From assembly GCA_011800805.1 (NCBI GenBank), contig MPNW01000058.1, positions 22,566 through 86,565 of the forward strand: a stretch of DNA of 64,000 bases, read 5' to 3'. Below the pieces are notes generated by a model. The model did not search any database. It worked only from the letters and a program-made list of their open reading frames with translations, and was not told where the DNA came from. Position numbers and translations under genes: made by a program. The stretch is from Hirudo medicinalis (taxonomy: Eukaryota; Annelida; Clitellata; Hirudinida; Hirudinidae). Positions 11,449-23,213 of this stretch are shown piece by piece (position 1 is the first letter of the stretch; the number at the start of each line of letters is the position of its first letter).

Positions 11449-13742
11449 TTTCCAAATTTAAATTTTCGAGCTCTCTTTAAATCATAAAAGTTCAAAATGT
11501 GCTAAATAGCCGTTAATATCCGTTAATATTAAAATATATAGCCAGGGACATCATTTCAGCTTTTTCCGGGGAGGTGGGTGGGGTAGGAAACAAGAGATGA
11601 CCTTTTTTTTTACTTCTAGCCAAAGGTCAGAACCAAAGGTTCACAAGAATTGGTGTCTTTGTAATTTCATAATTTCAACAACATCAAATTGAACATGAAA
11701 AGTAGCAATATTTTAAATGCCATTTACCATATTTTCAAATTTCTCTTACTTCTCTTATGTCCACTGTTACTTCTTCAGTAAACACTTTCCCTTTAAAACA
11801 AACAACACCATGCTTTACATCAGATAGGCCACCGATTCTGAGAAGTCTTTTGATTTCTTAAAAGATTAGCCGAACAATACCGGATATTGAAAGCCTGTTA
11901 TTATTAATATTATTGTCGTACGTTGCGTTTATTTCATCATGACTTATTGTCGCTCTCGCTAACGCATCAAATAATATTTAGTTTAACCTCTGTGCAATAC
12001 ATCAAGAACTTATACTGTTATTGTTTTTAATTCACCGAAAATCCTTTTTCTTAAATTATGAATGATGTAAGAAGTTTGCAAAACTTGATGCAAATTGTGA
12101 GTAACGCAAAGCATTAATTCTCAGAATTTATTCGTTAGCGTAGACGTTTAGAAATATTTATTGTCTAACTATGATTTCTTTATTAACAATTATACGATAA
12201 CATATCCACAATTTGTCTTTGAAATGTAAATTAAATTTATCTCTTGACTTTTAAATCAACATTTCGTTCTGTTGCTCAGTTAAAGACAAGTTGATTAATC
12301 AAATAACATTAGTTACGTGATGAGAAGACAAAATAAAACTTTAATACTGATATGGATTGGCAAATACATCCAGTTTGTAATTTTTAAATAAACTTGACTT
12401 TAAAATTTTACATAAAAAATCGATTAATTTTTGATCAAAGTGACTTTAAATAAAGCTTTCTGACGAATGTTCGGAGAAATGCTATTTTTAGACAAACATG
12501 AAAATATTTCAAGACTGTCTTAGAAAGAAAAAATAAACAAAACATGTGTAAATAAGACCAGTAAATCACATCTGCATGGAAATCATTTTTCTTTTTAGAA
12601 CCACCAGTGGTAATAGTTACATATCGGCTGGTTCAAGTATACCAACTAATATTTTCTTTCTTTGAGTGACGTGGGAATTTACCGTTTTAGAAATCCATTA
12701 TTATTCATCTAAAGTGGATTTGCAATTAGCTTATAATTAGCAAATGAACGAATGAAATCTTTTGCTATTATCTGCCACAGGTGAAGTTTGGTGATAAAAT
12801 AGGGAAACCTGAGCGAAATTCAATTGCAGGTTAGTTCTCAGAACTTAGAATGGAGTTGGTGGTTTTTTAAAGTTTTTGCTGAAGATACCTACTAAAGTTT
12901 CATAATAGTGATTTGATATAAAAGAAAAACGCAAAAAAGTTTAATAATGCTGAATATATTATTGTTTTAAGGTTATGATATCAAATAGATGCTAAACATC
13001 TCTGCTTAGAAAATATAGAAACTTTGTCATTTTGATTTCAATCATTTCAGAAATTATCGGTTTCTGTTAATCGTAAAATTGGGTCATATGATTTGTTTAA
13101 CTTTCTGGCACTTTTAAATGCGTTAATAATTATTCAAAAACATCTATTACAAATCATTATAATTGATGTATTTATATATATAAAAAAGTGAACGCACAAG
13201 AGTTAATAAAGCTTTGTTTGTTTCCTGTAATGTGACCGAGACCTATGTTGTTATTGTGTTATGTCAGGATCGCAATGTATTTTTTGTCCTCAATCGCATG
13301 TCATTGTCAATTTTAGTATAAATCGGAGTTTCTAAGTGTTTTGCGATTTATTTGTTAGATTTTAAATGACCTCAAACGCTTAGAGAAAGACAAAGTTAGT
13401 TTCTGGACATTAACTTTTAATAACAAAGATGTGTTTAAGATAAGACCCTCACATTGAACATCGTTGACGTTGACAATTGTAATGGTTTCTCTGACAATCT
13501 GATGCCATTTTCTGTCAGACGTCGACAGTAAAGTAGTAAAGCGCTTGCTTCTTGCCCTGATGTTTTGGATTTTGGTCTCCGAAATGAAGATTTACGATTT
13601 TTAAAATTATTTATATTGTATTTGTGTGGTCTGAAGGATATGATAAGGAATATGTCAATACGTCGATACGTGATCGCAATTGGGTGCTTAAAGGACAGCT
13701 CGCCTTTTGTCCAACGTGATTGTACGATTTTTTTGCCAACAG
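11449..13742. other. Intergenic, no gene seen
   Basis: 2.3 kb of AT-rich sequence without an open frame longer than about 60 codons. I find no tRNA-like element or repeat family. It should contain the promoter of the PA-TM-RING gene near its right end. Confidence 0.6.
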
Positions 13743-16684
13743 ATGAAGAAGTATCTGGTGGTGCTCCTGATGTTTGGCTGTGTTTGCAGGGCGTCCATAA
13801 CACTGGTTTGATGCGATTTTTGTCTTTCAAACTTTCATCACAAACATGCAAAAACATCAGTTGTTCTTGTTGTTTCAATGTGTTGACACTGCTCAACTTT
13901 TCAGTTTAACATGACCAGCAGGGAAGTAGTTCGAGAGTTTGAAGATTACCCGACACATTTGAATCCAATGATTCCAAGGGAGGGTTTGAGAGTCTGTAAT
14001 TGCTGTTATCATCTTTATTGTTTTCTTTCAACAGTACTGTTAATTAACTGGTATTTATAATTAGGATTAATATCTATATTTATTAGATAATCTGTTGTAA
14101 TTGCATTGTTTTAGTTATTACTTTTTGTTTGTTGCTATTTCATTGAAACAGTTAACATTCATCTTTTATTTTTCAAATAAATCAATGTTATTGTTATTAT
14201 CACATCATCAACATATACTCACGTCATCAACATACACTCACCAGGGTCAACACCTGTACCTTCGGGTGGCCAATGAGTGCTCCTCAGAACTGCCGCCAGC
14301 TCCAAAGGACTTAGATAAGCTCTGGTTTGCACTCCTCAAATACAACTCCTTCTGCTACCTACAACAGGTTGTTATAACGATGATGGTGATTTTGAAGATG
14401 CTGCTAGTGATGCTGACTTTCTTGATGGCTATTTCCAGATCCTAAACATCCAATTGGCAGGATACTCGGCGGCCATTCTATCCAGCTCTGAATATGATGA
14501 TGATGATGATGATGATGATGGAGTCAGTTATTATAAAACATCCTCCCATAGTGAAGGTTAGTCTAAATTAGGTGCTGAATAAGAGGGATCCCTTTCAATC
14601 TGTGATGATGATGATGATGATGGTGTGATGATGATGGTGGTGATGTTGATGATGATGATCCACTGATTGATTTGACAGTGAAACAATCTTCGACATCGTC
14701 AATTGACTTCGTAAAGAGGAACATCTCCTTAAAAATACCATCAACCTTTGTCAGCAACAAAACCGAGGTGATCCTGGCCGAATTTTCTGGCAAACCCAAG
14801 TGAGTCTGATAGTGATGATGGTGATGATGATGATGATGATGATGATGGTTGTGATGATAGAAACAGAGGTGATAGTAAACATGTGAGTAATGATGATAAT
14901 GACACTGACCTCTGAACCATCAGCATCACCATGGTGATCTACCCCAAGCCCTACGACATCAACCGGTTCTTGCTCATCCTCCTAGGTACCCTGTGCCTCG
15001 CCATCGTGGTGGCCCTTGTCCTCTTCATGGTTTGTGCCCGATATTTATTTGCGCTCATTAATTATTAATCGTGTAATGACATGAATTAATGTGATAACTT
15101 GTTTCTTATATTGGTTAGTATTATTGGCGTACATTGGTATATGTTAATGTTCGCATAATTATGCGAATGCATAAGTCTAAAAAGGCTTGATGTTATGTGT
15201 TAATAAAAGCTTCAGGATCGCCGTGACTATGCGTCCACCACTGACATCTGCTTTACGAATAATTTGATTTCCAATTTGTCGATAAATATTTTTATTTAAT
15301 CAAAATAAATATTTTTATTTAATCAAAATATTTGCGTTGAATGCACCTGCAGGTGGGCTACGGTTGCTATCGTTTGTACCGGATCCGAAAGTCCATCATC
15401 ACAAAGTGGAAGCTCAAGTTCCTCCCCTCTCACACTTTCAGAAAAGGCGACACTTACGAAGTGTGCGTGATCTGCCTGGACGAGTACTTGGAAGGCGCCA
15501 GACTTAGGATTCTCAGCTGTGGACATGGTTTGCTGTTTGCCTAGAAATTCATTCGGGCTTGTCTAATTAAATGTTAATCATCTCCGTGACGATTGCGATG
15601 TTTTTGAGCGGATGACTGCGAATGTTTGATTCGACACGGTCTCCTGCGCTAAATAACCTCTTCCAATTCAGCTTTTCACCGAAAGTGCGTCGACCCTTGG
15701 CTGATCAAGAGCGGTCGTGAGTGTCCGCTGTGCAAGAGGAAGGCCGACCTGAGGAGGGGCAGGGTGAAAAAGTATGTCGGGGATGAGGAGGACGACGAAG
15801 GATCGAGTGCGGACGAGAGGACTGCTCTGCTCAGAGACGAGGCCAGGGACCATTACGAAGAAGACGAAGATGATGATGATATCAATCAGGGTTTCTAGTC
15901 GTTTGTTTGCTGTGGTTATTAAGATCTAGCTTGGAAACTTTTTGGAGGATTTGCTTTTGAGAGTTAATGATTGAACATTATAAAAATCAAGGTTATTTAT
16001 AATTGGTGTGGATGAAAATTCACACAAGCAGTGATTTTATGCATGGCCTTATGGCTTCTACTGAGAGAGGTCAGAGTGTGTGGTAACTACTGAGAACCAA
16101 ATTAAATTTCAAACAACTCACTTGCAATCTGGTGCATTCCATGTGCTGAAAATATACTTACGTGCGTGTCTTTATGGTATTAAAGTATTGCGAATGTCTC
16201 TGCCAATCACAAAAGTGGCTGTTTTTATCAACCAGTGAGAATCGTGCCCGACCAACAGACCACCATCAACGCCATCGTTCACTCGTCCGAAGACCCTCCG
16301 AGATCCTCGGGCAGGCGAAACTACGGGTCGACAAGAAGCGAGCATCTACCTCGCGAAAACCTCCCTCAAATTTTGATTAGGGACGGCCAAGAAAATGCTG
16401 CCGAGAGCAGATCCCCTTCAAAACCTATCGAAGGAGATAAGGACCACCTGGTCGCTCCTTCAGTCCATCATCCCATTCCCAACCTTCAAGATGAACAGAG
16501 CAGGGCCACTTTCTACATCGGTTCGGTCGCCACCGACGATGGCGGTCTCCTCGATGCCGAGGATCGCCGTCTTGCCGCCGACGGAGGCACCGGTGGCGAA
16601 CCCTGCCCGGGTCACCAACGCCCCTCGGACGAGGAGAGCGAAGAGGACTACTACGACGTGAGGAACGAGGACCCGATCGTGTGA
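13743..16684 (+). CDS. RNF13: PA-TM-RING E3 ubiquitin ligase, RNF13/RNF167-like
   Basis: Endosomal membrane E3 ligase. Nine exons: 13743-13805, 13905-13991, 14245-14367, 14439-14556, 14679-14799, 14924-15029, 15353-15527, 15672-15890, 16236-16684. All phases agree and the sum is 487 codons. Order: signal peptide MKKYLVVLLMFGCVCRA (residues 1-17), protease-associated luminal domain (EFEDYPTHLNPMIPREGL; ANECSSELPPAP; LNIQLAGYSAAIL), a transmembrane helix (FLLILLGTLCLAIVVALVLF), a basic juxtamembrane stretch, then a complete RING-H2 (CVICLDEY, CGHAFHRKCVDPWL, CPLC). The acidic, disordered tail contains ERTALL, a dileucine-like sorting signal, but is longer than in vertebrate RNF13. The exon at 14439-14556 includes an in-frame GAT microsatellite coding eight Asp inside the PA domain. 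The first exon is assigned by signal peptide and phase only. Confidence 0.92.
14490..14521. repeat. GAT microsatellite within a coding exon
   Basis: About ten GAT units inside the fourth RNF13-like exon, read in frame as poly-Asp. Related GAT runs lie in the two following introns (about 14602-14660 and 14814-14845). Confidence 0.85.
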
Positions 16685-17819
16685 CGAACCGTGGAAGCTT
16701 TCAGAAGTCGTGTGCATTCGCAAGCTTGTTGAGATTATTATTTTGCTTCTCTCCACTTAAATCCTGGTTGATGCTTTAAAATTTGTTTTCAATGACCTTT
16801 GATTTCGTCCGCACCTCGGAACTGTTTCCATGAAACTCCTCAAGTGACCGACGTGGCGATGTCGCCGTTGTTAATGCAGACCACATTTTCTGAATAATAT
16901 TGTTATCGTTAGGATGCTGGTGATGGTAGCTTACATTGCATTGCATTGTGCATCTTTCACTTTTGTCGTCGCTCGTCCATACATTCGTTGTGACGATGTA
17001 GGAGCGTCATCGGAATGAATGAAGGAGGAATGTCATCGCATCCTTGCTGCACATGAAGAGTGAAATTGAAAAGGATGTACCTCCAACTGCAAAATTAGTG
17101 GCAATGTAACTTTCATTGTAATTATTATTGCTGTTCTTGCTTTCAAGTTTTCCAAGGTGTCAATGTTGAGCATGAGTTTGTGGATCACATTCATTTGATG
17201 ACATCCTCGATTGCCTATTTTCTGGAACCTTTAGTGGCTGTGGTTGCAAACAGGTGATGAGATGTGTAATGCTTGGTTGTTCACAATTTTTTTTATTTTC
17301 ATTATTGATAATATTTAATTCTTGTGCAGTCCAATGAAGAGAAAGTGTCCTGTGATTTTATTAACTACTATTATTGTTGTCGTTATTATTATTCTTACAG
17401 CATCATCCTATTTTGACATCACATAAACTAAATTTTCTGATGAAAATGTTCACTTTGTGGTCCAACCTTTGGACTGCTTGCTACAATGTGATTGACATCT
17501 CAAAACATCTTGGATGTCTTTGCTGCTCTCGAGATCCAGATGACTGTTAATATCTGTGAACTGTTCACTTCAAACTTACCACAAATATTCTGACTTTTAT
17601 CGAGGATGTCTTTTAGTTGTTGTCGACGTGTGTTTTGTGTGCTCGCTCGTAACACACTTCAATATCATGAGGATGTCCACAGTTAGTATTATGCCGTTTC
17701 TCTCGTTCGGTTATTTTCAGTAATTTTTCCCATTACATTTTGTCTATTATAATTTTGCACTAAATTTTTGTGATTAAAGATGAACTTTTTCTGCTTAGTT
17801 GATGAAGTTGAAAGCACAA
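16685..17819. other. 3' flank of the RNF13-like gene
   Basis: No open frame of coding character. Probably 3' UTR plus intergenic sequence up to the LINE remnant. Confidence 0.5.
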
Positions 17820-18553
17820 AGAAAAAAAATCTTTGTTTGATGGTCCACAGGGATCTGTACAAGGCCCCTTACTTTTTAGTGTCTACATTAATGATCTTGG
17901 TGATGGAATATCATCTAAAATATCTAAATTTGCAGATGACACAAAAATCAGCGGGAAAGTTAGTAAGGAAGAGGACGTCGAAGAATTTCGGACAAATTTA
18001 AATAAATTATTTGAGTGGTCTCGAGAGTGGCAGGTACTATTTAATGTGAACAAGTGCTCTGCCATGCACATGAGGAGTAGGAATGGGATGGTGAAATGTG
18101 AATTTTGGGGGACAGGTGTTAAACCAATCAGAACAAGAAAGAGATCTGGGAGTGATGACGCACAAGAGTGAAAAATCAACAGAACAAAGTGCAGAAGCTG
18201 CTAAGAGAGCAAACATGGTATTGGGTATGACAAAGAGGACAGTGGTCAGCAGGAAGAAAAGCATCATATTAAAGCTGTATAAGGCATTGATGAGACCCCA
18301 TCTGGAGTACTGCATTCAAGTATGGAACTGCCCAATGAAGGACATTGAAACATTGGAAAGGATGCAAAGAAGAGCAACAAGGATGATTAAGGGTCTAGGA
18401 AATTTGAGTTATGAGGAGAGATTAGGAGGATGCAAATTAACAAACCTAGAAATAAGGAGAAACAGAGGTGATCTCATAAAAACTTTCAAGATATTAACAG
18501 GAAGAGAAGAATTACCATCTGAACATTTCTTTGGGGTCACCATATCGAATTAA
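17820..18553 (+). mobile_element. 5'-truncated non-LTR retrotransposon remnant (CR1/jockey-like RT)
   Basis: Two overlapping frames encode the C-terminal half of a LINE reverse transcriptase. 17833-18110 holds the GPQGSVQGPLLF block and the catalytic FADDTKI motif (YADD-like box). After a frame change near 18100, the second frame runs to 18553 with ERDLGVMTHKSEK, LYKALMRPHLEYCIQVWNC and LERMQRRATRMIKGL, typical of CR1/jockey-clade thumb and tail. The 5' part of RT and the endonuclease are absent. Such 5' truncation is the usual product of target-primed reverse transcription. The frame change makes this copy dead. No target-site duplication was identified. Confidence 0.85.
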
Positions 18554-19062
18554 ATAGGAGTGGTTTATCACACAAACATTAGTCTATTTAAACCACTATA
18601 AATTAATATCATGTTATGTTATGGTCACCTGGATTCAAGTTAGCAGCAGGTGTGTCATGTCAATCATCCTCTTCCTCCTTTACCAAAGATCCTAGGTTCA
18701 GCCTAATTATCAACGAACTACAGTCTCGATAACTGATCTTCTAGATACTTCAACCCTTTCACTTTTTAACTACTAATTGATTTTTATCTCAAACCTCTGA
18801 AAACAATCGAAGATAAATCATGAGGCATGCACTTGGTAAGCAAAATTTTATATATAATTTATTTCTCTGGATTTCCCATACCAAAACCTTGTTCCCATTA
18901 GAGGTCAGACAGTTTAGGAGAAAGCTGATTATTAAAGATGTGATGCATTATGCAATTGAACTTAATTGACCAACTTTAATTTATGTTGTAAAGCCTACTG
19001 AAGCCACCATTTCAAAAAGATTGGATAAATTATTTCTAAATCTTGGGGGTTCTGGTTTTGGG
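18554..19062. other. Intergenic, LINE remnant to coiled-coil gene
   Basis: AT-rich, no coding signal seen. Includes a GGATTTCCC at 18869-18877, a chance-level Rel-like match. Confidence 0.5.
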
Positions 19063-19776
19063 TCAAAACTTTCTTTGGTGTGTGTTGTACAGGGTGCGAG
19101 CCTCCCTATAGATTGCATTCATACATTCTTCAAACATTTCCAGGAGTTTGCTTTGTCGAACATCACAGTTATTTGCAAAATCCTTTTTTTCAAGACGGAA
19201 ATCTTCGTCCTTGAATTTGGTCAGACCATCAAACTTTTCCAGATTTTTCTTTGTATTTTCATCTGGACAAAGTGAATAATCAAATATCTGTATTTGAGAA
19301 TTTTTAGAATTAGTTCTATTATGTAGTTTTCTATCTCAATACCAACTTGAGTAAAGTGCACTAAGGTAAGTTAGCCGTAAAGAGGCTCAGGTTATTGACT
19401 CACCATCTGGACAACGTCCCGAATATTTGGCTTGTAGGAATCTCAGTCTGTTGTATTTGTCGAGCAGTTTAAGCTTCAGATCACTGACCTCACTGAGGAA
19501 GTACTTGTATTCTCCGAGATTGTCAATTACATTTTTCTTTTGAGACTCGTTAGCTCCAATTAGACATTTCCTGAAGCGTTCCAGCTCAGTATCTAGGAAA
19601 AATTGCCATACCGGTATTTGTAACACTCTAAGCAAAATATATTACTTAAGTGATGAATATCAACGAATAGCCCGGTTGTATCGAGCTAGTTCCGATTACA
19701 TTCAAGACAAAACATTGGTTCAAATGAACATAATCATTTTATACCCAGAATTAAAAATCTTACTATTTGAATCCAT
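19063..19776 (-). CDS. Small coiled-coil protein, unrecognised
   Basis: Three minus-strand exons with consistent phases: 19764-19776 (possibly extending to about 19829), 19404-19592 and 19063-19262. The stop is at 19063-19065. The product is highly charged and helical: TELERFRKCLIGANESQKK, then FLSEVSDLKLKLLDKYNRL, then GLTKFKDEDFRLEKKDFA, ending LYNTHQRKF. It is about 130 residues if translation starts at the ATG at 19776; the exon stays open 5' of it, so an upstream start is possible. I do not recognise the family. It is divergent from copy A of the SAM-like array, with about 300 bp between the start codons. Coding status rests on splice sites, phase and composition only. Confidence 0.45.
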
Positions 19777-20071
19777 GTTTTCTTCAAGTGATTTTTGATC
19801 ATTCGAACAAGCAGGTATGAGCACTGAAGCTGAAAACAGGAAATTCCAAGCATCAGCCTTGAGTCAGAAAAATAACAACATTTTCATAATGATCGCTTCT
19901 TCACAGGCTAACTTACTTCTGATGCATGTTTCTTATTATCAACATTGCATAAGTACTTTTTCGACAAAAGCGAAACTAACAGATTTACAATTGTAAGGTA
20001 ACGTCTAACGCCTTGCTTCGCTCGAAACCCCGCTGTTTAGAAAGTTTATGCCAATAATTCGTACTTTGGAG

Positions 20072-21300
20072 ATGAGCCTTGAAAATGCAATCAGGCAACT
20101 TTTGGTGGACTCCAGCTCTGACACAATAAACGGATTGTTGAAATACTTAGATGGAAGGGGCTTGAAGACCAAGAAAGATCTTCGATATCTCGACAGGAGT
20201 ATTTTGGAGGGATCTGGACTTTTGAATGATGTCGAAATTAATGAGCTCATCAACCGTAAGTGATTCTCACTTGTTTAATTCCAGATTTATTATGTCATTA
20301 CATAAATTATCAATATTATTCTTAATGTTTAAATCGAAACAATTTGTTGCCTAGTTGAATTTTACGTAATAAAAACCATGCAAATCATAATAATATTGTG
20401 ATAGCCATGTATTTTAGGAGAAATACATATTGAAGAGGCAGTTGAGGAAATTTTGACTCCTGGAGGAGAAAGCAGAATTGAAGAAGTGACAGAGATATTG
20501 AAAAATGCAGGAGCAAACTTGGCAGAGGATCTCAAATATTTTGACTGGAACAGTCTGAATGAACTGAAAGGATTATCAGAAATGGAGGTTGAGAAGATCA
20601 TGCGATACCAGAACACATGTAAGTGAATCTTGTGAACCTCTTACTTTATTAAAACTGACATGATTTTGCATTTTCCTATCATAATGACAATTTTGGTTGT
20701 TGCTTATTGTTTTGAAACATAATTAATTGTCACATATTTAGGTTGTAATGACTCATTGTTAGTAATTCTGTATCAGATTTTCCTGAAGAATATGAAGAAC
20801 ATTTGATGAAGAAGAAGAAAGAACTGAAGCTGAGAAGAGAAACAGAGCTTTTGGATCACAAGACACGTTCTGATGCCGAACTATTTAATGTTACGTCAAA
20901 GCCCCATGAAGTAATAACTGATAGGGATGCTATTTTGAAAGCCATCGATGACCTTCATATTGAGTACATGGACCTGAAAACACAAGAGAGCTTCCTTGAC
21001 AAGGAGGGAATCATTTTATCAAAGAAATATATGCTTTTATTTATTATTTTTCTTCTTTTCGTGCCTCTCTTTATCATTTTGATTATCTTTGGACCCACCA
21101 TGCATCTGGCTGCATTAGTAATTTTTGGTATCATTGTCTCTTTAATGGGTCTTTATTTGTTGTATGCACTTCTTAACTGTGCCAAAGGAAGGCAGGATAG
21201 ACAAGGTAAGTTGGAAACACTGAGAATCTCTATCAGACAAAAAGAATACCAGATGGAACAGAAGAGGAGAGAATTGGACAACTTTGATGGATCCAGCTAG
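20072..21300 (+). CDS. Tandem-SAM-like membrane protein, copy A
   Basis: Three exons: 20072-20255, 20418-20618, 20777-21300; 302 residues. Exon 1 is domain D1 (DLRYLDRSILEGSGLLNDVEI). Exon 2 is D2 (NLAEDLKYFDWNSLNELKG, then SEMEVEKIM). Both share a helical pattern ending in a DLKYLD-x3-L-x-L signature that resembles the second half of SAM domains. Exon 3 opens with the family junction FPEEYEEH, then a K/E-rich coiled coil. Next come two transmembrane helices (about residues 212-260: LLFIIFLLFVPLFIILIIF and LAALVIFGIIVSLMGLYLL) separated by a short GPTMH turn, and a second coiled coil. It predicts a membrane hairpin with both ends on one side. Closest to copy B: exons 2 and 3 have identical lengths (201 and 524). 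The start is chosen by alignment to the other copies; an in-frame ATG lies 24 bp upstream. Function unknown. Confidence 0.82.
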
Positions 21301-22088
21301 ATGCTTGTGACGCCTTCAGGCATATTATACATCTACGCTTTGACTTCTAAATTTCCACCAGTTATATTTATGGGACATTAATTGAATGATTGAAGATCTT
21401 GAACGTTCACACAAGTTAAATAAAACACATTGGCTTGTTTGTCAAACAAATGTGCATTGTGTAAAAAATAGTCGACAAATGCCATAGATTGCAACTTTGG
21501 CGAGTGCATGTCTCCACTTTTCTCGTTTAAAGTTCACTTGAATCACCAGCAAGCGGGTTTGGGGTTGTTGGTTGCAAAAAATTTCTTAAAAGGCCGGAAT
21601 GGACGAAAGTTCAGCTATAAGCATTGATTGCGCAACTTAAATCTCAACTCAATACATTTATTCATTAAAATAGGACGTGATCATATTGAATTCTTGTTGA
21701 CCCCCCCTAGCAGAAGACCATGTAATACTTATTAATGAGACTAAAATAGTTTTAAAAAATGTGCGTGTCTCGAACTAATAATCACAGGAGCTGCAAGTCA
21801 CCAAGTCATGGTTTATTAAATTCTTTACCAGCATCATAAATGATAAAATATTATTAGATGTGGTTAGATTTTTAAGAGCGAAAATAGAAATATTTGAAAG
21901 AAAAGTGGCAGCAGTGAAATCTGTCATAGAATTCTAAATTAACCTTGAGTTTTGCAATAAAAGTAAAAAATTTGAACCACTGAAATTCCGATGTACTATT
22001 ATAGGAACTTATTTAAAGTTTTGAATTGTTATTTATGTAACCTTCGTGTTACAATTACAATTTAAAAACAATATTTAACAAACGATTA

Positions 22089-23005
22089 AATAAATAAAGT
22101 TTAATAAACGCTCTGTAATTAACAAAAGCGATTAGTGATTATTAATTATCAGATATAGACTTTAAATAGCTGCTCTATTNNNNNNNNNNNNNNNNNNNNN
22201 NNNNNNNNNNNNNNNNNNNNNNNNNNNNNNNNNNNNNNNNNNNNNNNNNNNNNNNNNNNNNNNNNNNNNNNNNNNNNNNNNNNNNNNNNNNNNNNNNNNN
22301 NNNNNNNNNNNNNNNNNNNNNNNNNNNNNNNNNNNNNNNNNNNNNNNNNNNNNNNNNNNNNNNNNNNNNNNNNNNNNNNNNNNNNNNNNNNNNNNNNNNN
22401 NNNNNNNNNNNNNNNNNNNNNNNNNNNNNNNNNNNNNNNNNNNNNNNNNNNNNNNNNNNNNNNNNNNNNNNNNNNNNNNNNNNNNNNNNNNNNNNNNNNN
22501 NNNNNNNNNNNNNNNNNNNNNNNNNNNNNNNNNNNNNNNNNNNNNNNNNNNNNNNNNNNNNNNNNNNNNNNNNNNNNNNNNNNNNNNNNNNNNNNNNNNN
22601 NNNNNNNNNNNNNNNNNNNNNNNNNNNNNNNNNNNNNNNNNNNNNNNNNNNNNNNNNNNNNNNNNNNNNNNNNNNNNNNNNNNNNNNNNNNNNNNNNNNN
22701 NNNNNNNNNNNNNNNNNNNNNNNNNNNNNNNNNNNNNNNNNNNNNNNNNNNNNNNNNNNNNNNNNNNNNNNNNNNNNNNNNNNNNNNNNNNNNNNNNNNN
22801 NNNNNNNNNNNNNNNNNNNNNNNNNNNNNNNNNNNNNNNNNNNNNNNNNNNNNNNNNNNNNNNNNNNNNNNNNNNNNNNNNNNNNNNNNNNNNNNNNNNN
22901 NNNNNNNNNNNNNNAATAAATAAAGTTTAATAAACGCTCTGTAATTAACAAAAGCGATTAGTGATTATTAATTATCAGATATAGACTTTAAATAGCTGCT
23001 CTATT
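22089..23005. other. Assembly gap with identical 91-bp flanks
   Basis: Positions 22180-22914 are N (735 bases). The 91 bases before the gap (22089-22179) are repeated exactly just after it (22915-23005). Two contig ends that should overlap were probably placed side by side with a default gap. A true tandem duplication is the alternative. The frame spanning this gap is meaningless. Confidence 0.85.
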
Positions 23006-23160
23006 TAAGGAATTAAATATCGCTTTTTTAAATTTTAATTAATTATTTACTTAATATATGTTATTATAATTTAGGGCGTGGTTTATTATTGTTTACTGTA
23101 GAATGTCAGTATTGATATTAAGCTGCGATTACTCTAGAATTAAACAGCATATTAAAATAA

Positions 23161-23177
23161 TGAGTCAGGGGATTTCC
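23161..23177 (+). promoter_or_regulatory. AP-1 plus Rel/kappaB-like composite, copy B
   Basis: TGAGTCAGGGGATTTCC: a consensus AP-1 heptamer directly abutting a 10-bp kappaB match (GGGRNNYYCC), 37 bp upstream of the copy B ATG. Nearly the same element precedes copy F. Sequence match only; binding is not shown. Confidence 0.4.
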
Positions 23178-23213
23178 AGACCTAACAAGCTCGGAAAAAT
23201 TTGCTTAGATTAA

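Larger units (their letters stand above)
21301..23213. other. Spacer between copies A and B, containing an assembly gap
   Basis: AT-rich, no coding signal. Includes the run of N and its identical flanks, described separately, and the upstream motif of copy B. Confidence 0.6.

Noticed and set aside
13435..13896. 153-codon minus-strand open frame and 114-codon plus-strand frame at 13565-13909
   Set aside because: They overlap the signal-peptide exon and first intron of the RNF13-like gene. That exon has fitting splice sites, phase and hydrophobicity in a different frame, and neither long frame shows domain character.
22175..22951. 258-codon frame over the gap
   Set aside because: Consists of N; not sequence.
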